From the NCBI GenBank assembly GCA_036563505.1, contig DATCMH010000015.1, positions 62,001 through 126,000 on the forward strand: a stretch of 64,000 nucleotides of DNA, in the 5' to 3' direction. A program made the translations under genes and the position numbers. This document shows positions 26,715 through 34,017 of the stretch, piece after piece; within the stretch, counting starts at the first letter, position 1, and each line of letters starts with the position of its first letter. Under the pieces are notes generated by a model. That model did not search any database and was not told the DNA's origin. It saw nothing but the letters and a program-made list of their open reading frames with translations. The stretch is from DATCMH01 sp036563505 (GTDB lineage: Bacteria; Pseudomonadota; Alphaproteobacteria; Rhizobiales; Beijerinckiaceae).

Positions 26715-26867
26715 CGCGTCCTCTCCTGCGCGGTTCTGGTTAGGCAGGGCGGAGCCGGGGGGCAAGGGCCCGCCTGGCATGGGAAGGCCGCGGCCGCGCA
26801 TGAGCCGTCGCGGGATCAAAGGCCCAGCGTGGCGGTTGTCTCAGGCTGACCGCCCGCGAGGCCCTTC

Positions 26868-27362
26868 GTGCAAACCCTGTCCCGGCTCGTCTTCGGCCTC
26901 GCTGCCGCTGCCCTCATGGTGCTCGCCGTCGGGCTGATCGCTCAAGGGATGTGGGGCTCCCTCAACGGCCTCAGCGACATGGGCGGGTCCGGCAAGACGG
27001 CGCTGCTCGGGGCGGTGGGCTACGTCATCATCGCCATCGCGGTCTTCGACGTCGCCAAATACCTCATCGAGGAGGAGGTGGTGCGGCGCATCGAGCGGCG
27101 CAGCGCCACAGAAGCCCGCTTGAGCCTCACGAAGTTCATCTCCACCATCTCGATCGCGGTGTTCCTCGAAGCCCTCGTCACGGTGTTCCGGGTCAGCGGC
27201 GAGAAGCCGTCGGACATGCTCTACCCGACCCTGCTGCTCGTCGCGGGCGTTTTCCTCGTGTTGGGGCTCGGCGTCTATCAGCGCCTCAGCGTGGGGGCCG
27301 AGCAGGTCATCAGCGCGGACGATGATCTTGATGATGGAAAAGAGGAACCGCCCCCGCGATGA
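26868..27362 (+). CDS. Small integral membrane protein of unknown function
   Basis: A 164-residue protein starting at GTG, with four hydrophobic segments (about 7-27, 45-63, 90-106, 117-135) and an acidic C-terminus (ISADDDLDDGKEEPPPR). It resembles conserved hypothetical membrane proteins of Methylobacterium-like genomes. No catalytic motif is recognised. It sits 153 bp from the divergent hutI start. Confidence 0.68.
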   Translation: MQTLSRLVFGLAAAALMVLAVGLIAQGMWGSLNGLSDMGGSGKTALLGAVGYVIIAIAVFDVAKYLIEEEVVRRIERRSATEARLSLTKFISTISIAVFLEALVTVFRVSGEKPSDMLYPTLLLVAGVFLVLGLGVYQRLSVGAEQVISADDDLDDGKEEPPPR

Positions 27363-27480
27363 GTCCAGCCCTCGCGGTCAGCAGAAGCGCAGATCCTCGT
27401 CCGTCGTTCGGTGAAGGCTCGCAGGATGACAGCCGGGCCGGGCCCTTGTAAGCGGGGCCGAAACCGTCCGGAGAGCACCC

Positions 27481-28266
27481 ATGGATCTCGGCCTTCAAGG
27501 CAAGCGCGCCCTCGTCCTGTCCTCCAGCCGCGGCCTCGGCCGGGGCGTCGCGGAAAGTTTGGCCCGCGAGGGCGCGGACGTGTTCATGACCGCCCGCAGC
27601 GCCGAGCGGCTCGAGGCGGCGGTGGCGGAGATCAACGCTCGCGGCCAGGGCCGGGCGCATGCCCATGTCGCCGACCTGAAGGGCAACGCCGAGAGCATCG
27701 TGGCCGCCGCGATGGAGCACCTTGGGGGGATCGACATCCTCGTCGCCAACACCGGCGGGCCGCCAGCCCGGACGGCCGGAGGCGTCAAGCCCGAGGAATG
27801 GGTGCCGCAGTTCGAGGCCATGGTGCTGCCGGTCCTCACCGCGGCCGGTCTGGTGCTACCGGGCATGCGCGAGCGCGGCTTCGGCCGCATCCTCGTCATC
27901 GCCTCCTCGGGGGTCATCCAGCCGATCCCGAACCTCGCGATGTCGAACGCCCTGCGCGCCTCGATCGCCGGCTGGGCCAAAACCTTGTCGAGCGAGGTCG
28001 CCGGTGACGGCGTGACCGTCAACCTCGTCCTGCCGGGCCGGATCGAAACCGACCGCACCGGCGAGCTCGACGCAGCGAACGCCAAGGCGCAGGGGCGTAG
28101 CGTGGAGGACATCGCCGCGACGGCGCGCGCGAACATCCCCGCCGGCCGCTACGGCCGGGTCGAGGAGTTCGCGGATACCGTGTGCTTCCTCGCCTCGCAG
28201 CGGGCGAGCTACATCACGGGGACGATGGTGCGAGTCGACGGCGGCGCGACGCGCTCGGTGGTGTGA
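27481..28266 (+). CDS. SDR-family oxidoreductase with atypical active site
   Basis: A 261-residue short-chain dehydrogenase-like protein. The nucleotide-binding glycine motif is SSSRGLGRGVAESL and the NNAG-equivalent is ANTGGPP. The active-site Ser is present (VIASSGVIQP), but the YxxxK position reads SNALR (about residues 158-162), so the catalytic Tyr and Lys are replaced. It resembles an SDR branch annotated as FabG-like that shares SNALR. Catalysis may differ or be lost. ATG 27481 follows GGAGAG. Confidence 0.82.
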   Translation: MDLGLQGKRALVLSSSRGLGRGVAESLAREGADVFMTARSAERLEAAVAEINARGQGRAHAHVADLKGNAESIVAAAMEHLGGIDILVANTGGPPARTAGGVKPEEWVPQFEAMVLPVLTAAGLVLPGMRERGFGRILVIASSGVIQPIPNLAMSNALRASIAGWAKTLSSEVAGDGVTVNLVLPGRIETDRTGELDAANAKAQGRSVEDIAATARANIPAGRYGRVEEFADTVCFLASQRASYITGTMVRVDGGATRSVV

Positions 28267-28276
28267 TCACCCCAAT

Positions 28277-28396
28277 GTCATTCCGGGGCGCTGCGAAGCA
28301 TCGAGCCCGGAAGCCATGACTGGGTGAGCGTCAGCGATCAACATTCGGCCCGGTCGTGGATTCCGGGTTCTCGGCTCCGCCGAGCCCCGGAATGAC
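28277..28396. repeat. Palindromic repeat element, full copy 2
   Basis: A 120-bp element with the same outer arms as 18905-19000 (GTCATTCCGGGG and CCCCGGAATGAC) and an inner pair CCCGGAAGCCA/TGGATTCCGGG that is partly degenerate. It fills the gap between the convergent SDR and VKOR-like genes and may also serve as a bidirectional terminator. Confidence 0.88.
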
Positions 28397-28401
28397 GGTC
28401 G

Positions 28402-29049
28402 TCAGGCGTGAACCGGCTGCTGTCCCTTGAGCGGCCGGGTGTAGTTCTTGGGCCGCCGCGCCGTGTCCTCGGGGGCGACGCGCGGCGGGGCCGGGGGACG
28501 AGCGGCGAGGCGGCGCTCCCGCTCGCGGCGCTCCTGCTCGGTCAAGCCGATGGCGAAGACTTCCCGCACCGCCTTGGCTGCTTCCGGCATGGCGAGGCCC
28601 GCCGAAACGAGCGAGGCGACCGTCGCCGCCTGGCAGTAGCCGCACAGCGCCCGCGTCTCCTGCCACTCTTCCGTCCCGAGCTTCACCGCCGTGGCGAAGT
28701 CATAGAGCGTCTTTGCAGCGAGCAGGATCGGCAGGGTCGGGTTGTCCCGGGCCCGGTCCTTGCCGCCCGCGCCGGCGAGAACCGCCGTGGCGGCGTAGCT
28801 CGCGAGCATAAGGAGCGCGTCCGGCGTCTGCAGGCGCTTGTAGGCATAGGGCTGCTTGTCGACCTTCGTGGCATCGAAGGGCTTGACCGGCAGATCCGGC
28901 AGCCGCTTGAGCATGCCCATCTGGTAGAGCCCGACGACCGCGCCGGCCGCCGTTCCGACGAGAGACAGGCCGACGATCCAGCGCCGGCGCTGCATGTCGT
29001 CGGTGCGAGCCTTGCGAAGTTCGTAAGAAAGCTGGGCGGGCGAGGGCAT
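28402..29049 (-). CDS. Vitamin K epoxide reductase-like membrane protein
   Basis: A 215-residue membrane protein with three or four hydrophobic segments and a CxxC pair, ALCGYCQAATVASLVSAGLAMPEA, near the last membrane segment. This fits VKOR-like quinone-linked thiol oxidoreductases that support disulfide formation. The second Cys pair of canonical VKOR is not obvious, so this is a tentative assignment. The C-terminus is basic (RRERERRLAARPPAPP). It precedes no thioredoxin gene and lies 8 bp downstream of the next gene on the same strand. Confidence 0.6.
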   Translation of the reverse strand: MPSPAQLSYELRKARTDDMQRRRWIVGLSLVGTAAGAVVGLYQMGMLKRLPDLPVKPFDATKVDKQPYAYKRLQTPDALLMLASYAATAVLAGAGGKDRARDNPTLPILLAAKTLYDFATAVKLGTEEWQETRALCGYCQAATVASLVSAGLAMPEAAKAVREVFAIGLTEQERRERERRLAARPPAPPRVAPEDTARRPKNYTRPLKGQQPVHA

Positions 29050-29057
29050 GAGATTCC

Positions 29058-29396
29058 TTATTTCGGCTGGATGCGCTGGGTGCCGCCGGCCTCGCCGGGC
29101 GGCGGGATCACCGGCGTCGTGCCCGGATTGGGCACGGGCGGAGCGACCCGCATGTCGGGGCTGGCGTTGCCGGGCGGCGTGATGACGCCCTCGGTCGCGC
29201 TGAGCTTGTCGCTCAGGGTCTGACCCGTGGCGCCCGTGGTCGCGGGCTCCTGCGGCGCGATCTTCTCGGCCGGCACGGTCTTCGGGTCGGGCATGTTCGG
29301 GTCGCGCGGCTGAGCCGGCGCTTGGGCAAACGCCACCGACGCGGCGAGGCTCGCCGCGGCAAGGGTCGGCCAGAACAGGTCAGGCTTGCGGATCAT
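29058..29396 (-). CDS. Small secreted proline-rich protein
   Basis: A 112-residue protein with a signal peptide (MIRKPDLFWPTLAAASLAASVAFAQ), followed by a Pro/Thr/Gly-rich disordered mature part that includes the repeated themes PNPGTTP and IPPPGEAGG. No domain is recognised. A weak EcfG-like promoter lies about 30 bp upstream. It is probably co-transcribed with the VKOR-like gene (8-bp gap). Confidence 0.66.
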   Translation of the reverse strand: MIRKPDLFWPTLAAASLAASVAFAQAPAQPRDPNMPDPKTVPAEKIAPQEPATTGATGQTLSDKLSATEGVITPPGNASPDMRVAPPVPNPGTTPVIPPPGEAGGTQRIQPK

Positions 29397-29425
29397 GGAT
29401 CGGCACTCCTCAGAGGTCCGAGGGG

Positions 29426-29451
29426 AACCGCCGCCGTCGCGGTCTGGTTCC
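29426..29451 (-). promoter_or_regulatory. Weak EcfG-like promoter
   Basis: Read on the minus strand: GGAAC (29451-29447), 17 nt, then GGTT (29429-29426), about 30 bp before ATG 29396. The first base of the -10 and the spacing to GTT deviate from the consensus GGAAC-N16/17-CGTT, so support is modest. Confidence 0.35.
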
Positions 29452-29485
29452 GATCCTCAGCTCTTCGAGCGCCGGAAGAAGCTCG

Positions 29486-30346
29486 TCAGGCCGCGGCGGC
29501 GGGGGCGCCGGCCATCTCCAGGTAGAGCTGGCGCAGGCGCCGCGTCTGAGGACCCGGCTTGCCACCGGCGACCGTGCGATCATCGATCTTCACCACGGGC
29601 ATCACGAAGGACGAGGCGCTCGTGAAGAAGGCCTCAGCTGCCCCGTGCGCCTCCTCGACGGTGAAGAGCCGCTCCTCGATCTGGAGGCCGCTTTCCTGGG
29701 CCAGGCGCATCACGGACAGCCGCGTGATCCCGGGCAGAACGGCCGTCGAGAGCGGCCGGGTGACGATACGGCCGTCTTGCGTGATGATGAAGGCGGTGGA
29801 GGAGCCGCCCTCGGTCACGTAGCCGTCCTCGACCATCCAGGCCTCCGCGACGCCGGCCTCGGCGGCCTCCTGCTTGGCGAGCACCTGGGCCAGCAACGCC
29901 ACCGACTTGATGTCCCGCCGCTTCCAGCGCAGGTCAGGCACCGTGATCACGGCGGCACCGGTTTCGGCCAGCGGCGAGCGGGTGATGTTCTTGACCTGCG
30001 TGAACATCACGACGGTCGGCGTCGCATCCTTCGGGAAGGCGAAGTCCCGCTCGGCCACGCCGCGGGTCACCTCCATGTAGACGAGACCCTCGACGAGGCC
30101 GTTGCGGCGCACGAGTTCCTCCTCGAGCCGCGTCCAACCCGCGGCATCGTAGGGGTTCGGGATCCGGATCTCCGTGAGGGAGCGGTCGAGGCGGGCCAAG
30201 TGCGCCTCGTTGTCGACGAGGCGGGAGTTCAGCACGGCGCTCACCTCGTAGATGCCGTCGGCGAAGAGGAATCCCCGGTCCATGATCGGGATGCGGGCCT
30301 CCTCGTAGGGTACGAATTCGCCGTTGACGTAGACGATGCGGGCCAT
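29486..30346 (-). CDS. Class IV aminotransferase, D-amino-acid-transaminase-like
   Basis: A 286-residue fold-type IV PLP enzyme. The PLP Lys is Lys147 in WKRRDIKSVALL. The D-amino-acid transaminase pattern continues through VTEGGSSTAF and ILPGITRLSV. The start MARIVYVNGEFVPYEEARIPIMDRGF is nearly the family consensus, supporting ATG 30346 with a GGGGAGAG ribosome-binding site. It could make D-glutamate/D-alanine for peptidoglycan or act on branched-chain acids. It is divergent from the DapA-like gene with a 158-bp gap. Confidence 0.9.
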   Translation of the reverse strand: MARIVYVNGEFVPYEEARIPIMDRGFLFADGIYEVSAVLNSRLVDNEAHLARLDRSLTEIRIPNPYDAAGWTRLEEELVRRNGLVEGLVYMEVTRGVAERDFAFPKDATPTVVMFTQVKNITRSPLAETGAAVITVPDLRWKRRDIKSVALLAQVLAKQEAAEAGVAEAWMVEDGYVTEGGSSTAFIITQDGRIVTRPLSTAVLPGITRLSVMRLAQESGLQIEERLFTVEEAHGAAEAFFTSASSFVMPVVKIDDRTVAGGKPGPQTRRLRQLYLEMAGAPAAAA

Positions 30347-30504
30347 CGCGCCTCTCCCCTTCGCGCTCTGTCGGTTGGGCGTCACAGAGCACGGGGGCGT
30401 TCTGCGGGCAAGATGGGTCGGCCCCGTGCGCGGCGGCGTTGCGCCCGGCGCATTCGAGGCGCTAAGCCCTAAGGGCAGCGCCCTACTCGCGAGGACCACA
30501 GCCC

Positions 30505-31437
30505 ATGCTCGATGCCAAAGCCGCCGGCGTCTACGTCATCGCCCCGACGCCCTTCCACGAGGACGGACGGGTCGACGACGCCTCCGTCGATCGAATGACG
30601 GATTTCTACGTCGGGGTCGGCGCGACGGGAATCACGGTGCTCGGTATCATGGGCGAGGCGCCCAAGCTCGATCAGGCGGAGGCGGTCGCCGTCGCCTCGC
30701 GCGTCATCCGGCGGTCTTCCGTGCCGGTCGTCGTCGGCGTCTCGGCCCCGGGCTTCGCCGCCATGCGCTCGCTGGCCCGCTCCGCCATGGATGCCGGCGC
30801 GGCGGGCGTGATGATCGCCCCCTCGCCCGGCCTCAGGACCGACGATCAGATCGTCACCTATTACGCCCAGGCCATCGAGGCGATCGGCGCCGACATCCCC
30901 GTCGTGGTCCAGGACTACCCCCTGACCCTCACCGTGGTGATGACCCCGGGCGTGATCCGCCGCATCGTCCAGGCGAACCCGTCGGTCGTCATGCTCAAGC
31001 ACGAGGACTGGCCGGGCCTGGAGAAGATCTCGACCCTGCGGGGGTTCGAGAAGGACGGCTCGATGCGGCCGATCTCGATCCTTACCGGCAACGGCGGCCT
31101 CTTCCTCGATTTCGAGATGGAGCGCGGCGCCGACGGGGCCATGACGGGCTATGCCTTCCCGGACATGCTCGTCGACGTGGTGCGCCTTTCCAAAGAGGGC
31201 CAGCGCGACGCGGCGCACGACCTCTTCGACGCCCATCTGCCGCTCCTGCGTTACGAGCAGCAGCCCGGCATCGGCCTCGCCGTGCGCAAATACGTGTTGA
31301 AACGCCGCGGCGTTCTGGCGAGCGATGCCCAGCGCAAGCCCGGCGGCGCGCTGACGCCGGCGGCGAAGGCCGAGGTGGATTACCTTCTCGCGCGCCTCGC
31401 CCGCGGCGACGCGCGGGCCGACAAGCTAGCGGCCTGA
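30505..31437 (+). CDS. Dihydrodipicolinate synthase family lyase (DapA-like)
   Basis: A 310-residue TIM-barrel aldolase of the DapA/NanA family. The Schiff-base Lys lies in VVMLKHEDW, the conserved Tyr in VVQDYPLTL. The GTTGE signature is altered to GIMGEAP, arguing against true DapA of lysine synthesis and for a sugar-acid or keto-acid lyase. The substrate is unknown. It is convergent with uvsE with a 6-bp gap. Confidence 0.86.
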   Translation: MLDAKAAGVYVIAPTPFHEDGRVDDASVDRMTDFYVGVGATGITVLGIMGEAPKLDQAEAVAVASRVIRRSSVPVVVGVSAPGFAAMRSLARSAMDAGAAGVMIAPSPGLRTDDQIVTYYAQAIEAIGADIPVVVQDYPLTLTVVMTPGVIRRIVQANPSVVMLKHEDWPGLEKISTLRGFEKDGSMRPISILTGNGGLFLDFEMERGADGAMTGYAFPDMLVDVVRLSKEGQRDAAHDLFDAHLPLLRYEQQPGIGLAVRKYVLKRRGVLASDAQRKPGGALTPAAKAEVDYLLARLARGDARADKLAA

Positions 31438-31443
31438 GGCCGG

Positions 31444-32490
31444 CTACTCCGCCGCCTGCCGCCGGGCCCAGGCCTGCTCGACATGGGTGGCCAGGCCTTC
31501 CGAGGCGAGGTTCTTGAGCTTCGCCTCGACCTCGAAGTCGGCCCAGATCATGTGTGCCGCCACGAGGTCGTTGACTGCCTCGTTCCACATCAGGTCGGAA
31601 TGGGCCCGCAGGTCGCGGGCCTTGATGCCCGTGGCCGTCAGCGCGGCGAAGTCCGGCCGCGTGAAGAGGTCGTGATCGGCGAGCAGCTCCTCACGCGGCA
31701 CGCTGATATGGGCGATGGGCCGAACGCCGCGCCAGGAGGCGATGACCCGGGCGATGCGGGGGTCGTCGGGCTCGATGTACTCGCCGCCGCTGGCGATCCA
31801 ATGGTGGTGGAGGTCGAGGACGATCGGCAGGCTGTCCTCGAGGGCGAGAAGGTCGTCGAGACCGTAGGAGACCTCGTCGTTCTCGACCGTGATCAGGTTG
31901 CGCGCGGCCTGCGACAGCCGTTCCAAGCCCGCCCGAAAACCCTCGACGCCGACGGCCCGGGCCCCGGCATGGATGTTGATGTGGGCACCGTGCGGGTGCC
32001 AGCCCGAGCCGTAGCCGAGCAGGGACATGATCTCGGTGTGGTACTCGAATTCCTGCACCCCGTTCGTCAGGGCGCTCGGGTTCTCCGAGGCGATAACGCA
32101 GAACTGGCTCGGATGCATCGAGAGCCGGACTTCGCCGCGGCGGGCCAAGTCTCCCGTCTCAGCGAGGCTGCGCTCGATGAGCGTGCGGAGATCCGCGTCG
32201 GCGTAGTAGGGCCGAACGTCGGGGTGGGTGTAGCCCGGCAGGAGGTCGCTCGGCAGGCGGTGCAGGCGTTCGATCGCGGGCCGTGTGGCCACGTGGGCGA
32301 TCTGGAGGCGTAGCGCTTCCAGATTGTGCTGGACTACGGCCGAGATGCGGTCGAACGCGCCCTTGGCGTCCTGCCGGCTGAGGAAGGCGATCGTGGTGCC
32401 CGTCGTGTTCATGGCGCGCAACGACTCGGCGTCGCCGTCCTTCGGGATGAACTTGCAGCAGAAGCCGAGGCGGGGGAGATCCTGTCGCAT
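31444..32490 (-). CDS. uvsE: UV damage endonuclease UvsE/UVDE
   Basis: A 348-residue TIM-barrel endonuclease that nicks 5' to UV photoproducts, an alternative to UvrABC. The metal-binding His/Glu motifs are recognisable: RLSMHPSQF, HINIHAG, LITVENDE, VLDLHHHW and HISVPREE. The start MRQDLPRLGFCCKFIP matches the family. It converges with the DapA-like gene and is separated from the next gene on the right by 315 bp of promoter DNA. Confidence 0.93.
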   Translation of the reverse strand: MRQDLPRLGFCCKFIPKDGDAESLRAMNTTGTTIAFLSRQDAKGAFDRISAVVQHNLEALRLQIAHVATRPAIERLHRLPSDLLPGYTHPDVRPYYADADLRTLIERSLAETGDLARRGEVRLSMHPSQFCVIASENPSALTNGVQEFEYHTEIMSLLGYGSGWHPHGAHINIHAGARAVGVEGFRAGLERLSQAARNLITVENDEVSYGLDDLLALEDSLPIVLDLHHHWIASGGEYIEPDDPRIARVIASWRGVRPIAHISVPREELLADHDLFTRPDFAALTATGIKARDLRAHSDLMWNEAVNDLVAAHMIWADFEVEAKLKNLASEGLATHVEQAWARRQAAE

Positions 32491-32805
32491 GAGGGTTCAA
32501 CGCGCGAGGGCGATGATCGTCGCAAGCTCAACCTTCGTCGGCGATGGTCGTCGCCGGGAATGCTCACGAAACCGCCTCCGTCGAAAACGAATCGGCACGG
32601 TCGTTTCACTAGGCTGGATCGGAAACTAAGCTAGGCCGTAGCGAAACCAAGTCTATACCAGGACCGGTCCTAACCTCGGCAAAACCCGGAACCTGAGCCG
32701 ATATGGGCCGTTGAACTCCCGAGCGTCGGACGCTCGCGGCACGCTATTCCCGCGCGGCGCGGACGCACTCGAACCTCGAGACCTGACCTCAAGGAGCAGA
32801 TCGCG
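32491..32805. other. Intergenic region uvsE / repeat protein
   Basis: 315 bp without a gene. It contains the EcfG-type promoter at 32688-32712 (for the right-hand gene). No terminator was found for uvsE on this side, since uvsE is read away from here. Nothing else was recognised. Confidence 0.6.
32688..32712 (+). promoter_or_regulatory. EcfG-type general-stress promoter
   Basis: GGAAC (32688-32692), exactly 16 nt, CGTT (32709-32712): a perfect match to the alphaproteobacterial EcfG consensus. It lies 93 bp before the ATG of the secreted repeat protein. Confidence 0.82.
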
Positions 32806-33285
32806 ATGAAGAAGATGATCCTCGCCGCCGTGGCAGTGACCGCCCTGGCCGCCCCGGCCTTCGCCCAGGAGCCCGCCCGCGTCAACGGCGGCAGCCGCAC
32901 CAGCGGCACCCAGGCCAACGACCCGATCGACCAGCGCGGTTCCGGCACCAACGCCGGCGGCCCGGCCAACGCCCTGCCCCGCGGCACCGGCGGCGCGGTC
33001 GCGATCAACCCGGAGGAGCCCGCCCGCGTGAACGGCGGCAGCCGCACCAGCGGCACCCAGGCTTATGATCCCCCGAGCCAGCGCGGTTCGGGCGTGAACG
33101 CCGGCGGCCCGGCCAACGACGTGCGCCGCGGCGCGCCGACGACCGGCACGATCGTCGATCCGAACGACCGCGCCCGCGTGAACGGCGGCAGCCGCACCAG
33201 CGGCACGCAGGCCAACGATCCGATCGATCAGCGCGGCTCCGGCAACAATGCCGGCGGCCCGGCCAACAGCCTGCCGCGTCGCTAA
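32806..33285 (+). CDS. Secreted Gly/Asn/Arg-rich three-repeat protein
   Basis: A 159-residue protein with a signal peptide (MKKMILAAVAVTALAAPAFAQ, first 21 residues). The mature part is three near-identical repeats of about 32 conserved residues (starting at residues 24, 73 and 123, period 49-50), each reading ARVNGGSRTSG and QRGSGxNAGGPAN. It has no Cys, few aromatics and high Gly/Asn/Ser, and is probably disordered. Transcription is probably from the EcfG promoter 93 bp upstream, so it is likely stress-induced. AAGGAG ribosome-binding site. Function unknown. Confidence 0.83.
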   Translation: MKKMILAAVAVTALAAPAFAQEPARVNGGSRTSGTQANDPIDQRGSGTNAGGPANALPRGTGGAVAINPEEPARVNGGSRTSGTQAYDPPSQRGSGVNAGGPANDVRRGAPTTGTIVDPNDRARVNGGSRTSGTQANDPIDQRGSGNNAGGPANSLPRR

Positions 33286-33300
33286 AGCAAAGTTGTGACG

Positions 33301-33329
33301 GCGAGGGGCTTCGGCCCCTCGCTTTCTTT
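33301..33329 (+). terminator. Rho-independent terminator of repeat protein gene
   Basis: A perfect 9-bp stem GCGAGGGGC/GCCCCTCGC (33301-33309, 33314-33322) with a TTCG loop, then TTTCTTT. It lies 16 bp after the stop. Confidence 0.9.
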
Positions 33330-33341
33330 ATGGTCGATCAA

Positions 33342-33385
33342 ACGCAACAAGAGCGCCGTGCGGCCGCACGGCGCTCTTGTTGCGT
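33342..33385 (-). terminator. 44-bp perfect palindrome, probable terminator of the response-regulator gene
   Basis: Two 22-base arms are exact reverse complements with no spacer (centre between 33363 and 33364). The element lies 21 bp beyond the stop of the convergent response-regulator gene. The T-tract on the minus strand is short (TTT), so it may act by hairpin alone or be a structural element. Confidence 0.72.
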
Positions 33386-33406
33386 GGCTCGGTCAGGTCG
33401 GCGATG

Positions 33407-33751
33407 TCAGCCGCGGCGGCACAGCCCCTCGATGGACTGCACGATCGCCCGCTCCTCGTAGGGCTTCGGAATGAAGCGGGCATGGCGCAGGTTCTGCGGC
33501 AGTTCCGCCGGACGGGAGGCCGAAACGAAGGCAAAGGGCACGGCCCGGTCGCACAGCGCGCTCGCGATCTCGTAGCTCTTGCCGTCGGCGATATCGACGT
33601 CGAGGAGCGCGAAGTCGAACTCGTCGCCGACACGGCGGCGCGCCGACGCAAGGGACGCGCAGACGTCGACGACGTCATGCCCCTCGCCTTCCACGATGGC
33701 CTGCAGGTCCAGAGCAATCAGGGGATCGTCTTCCAAGATCAATACGCGCAC
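33407..33751 (-). CDS. Single-domain response regulator, FATGUY-like
   Basis: A 114-residue receiver domain without an output domain. Acidic residues are in LILEDDPLIALDL, the phospho-acceptor Asp51 is in FALLDVDIADGKSYEIA, and the Lys is in FIPKPYEERAIV. The ending VPFAFVSAS occupies the position of the FATGY motif of stress-linked SdrG-type regulators. The start GTG at 33751 has GGGAG 7 nt upstream. Promoter elements (EcfG type, 33852-33876) point to general stress control. Two histidine kinases lie 300 bp to 4 kb away. Confidence 0.85.
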   Translation of the reverse strand: MRVLILEDDPLIALDLQAIVEGEGHDVVDVCASLASARRRVGDEFDFALLDVDIADGKSYEIASALCDRAVPFAFVSASRPAELPQNLRHARFIPKPYEERAIVQSIEGLCRRG

Positions 33752-33851
33752 TTGAAAACTCCCAACTGAAAAGGTCTCGGCCAAGTCGCCTCGGCCGGGT
33801 AGGCTCGCCAGGTTTCCGAGGCGACGCCGTCGCGTGTCGAACAGGAGGAGA

Positions 33852-33876
33852 ACGGAACACTCAGCAGCGAGTTCCG
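33852..33876 (-). promoter_or_regulatory. EcfG-type general-stress promoter
   Basis: On the minus strand GGAAC (33876-33872), 16 nt, CGTT (33855-33852): a perfect consensus. About 100 bp upstream of the GTG of the single-domain response regulator. Confidence 0.8.
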
Positions 33877-33912
33877 AGAACCTTGCTCGTCTCGCTAAAA
33901 CTCTAGTCGTCC

Positions 33913-33934
33913 ATGGTTAAGCATACGTAACCAT
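33913..33934. promoter_or_regulatory. Inverted repeat resembling a CtrA operator
   Basis: ATGGTTA (33913-33919) and TAACCAT (33928-33934) form an inverted repeat with 8-nt spacing, matching CtrA half-site TTAACCAT on each strand. It is upstream of the EcfG promoter of the response regulator, a position suiting a second control. Confidence 0.4.
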
Positions 33935-34017
33935 AGGGAAAGCACCGTTCGTATCGAACGGGGACTTGGTTCCATCTACTGAATGCTGGTTTTGTGCGTT
34001 GACCAGGCCGGCGCAGG

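Noticed and set aside
32875..33285. Could the regular repeats be a CRISPR array?
   Set aside because: Repeats are about 100 bp, in frame, and translate into a signal-peptide protein; no short palindromic repeats with unique spacers.
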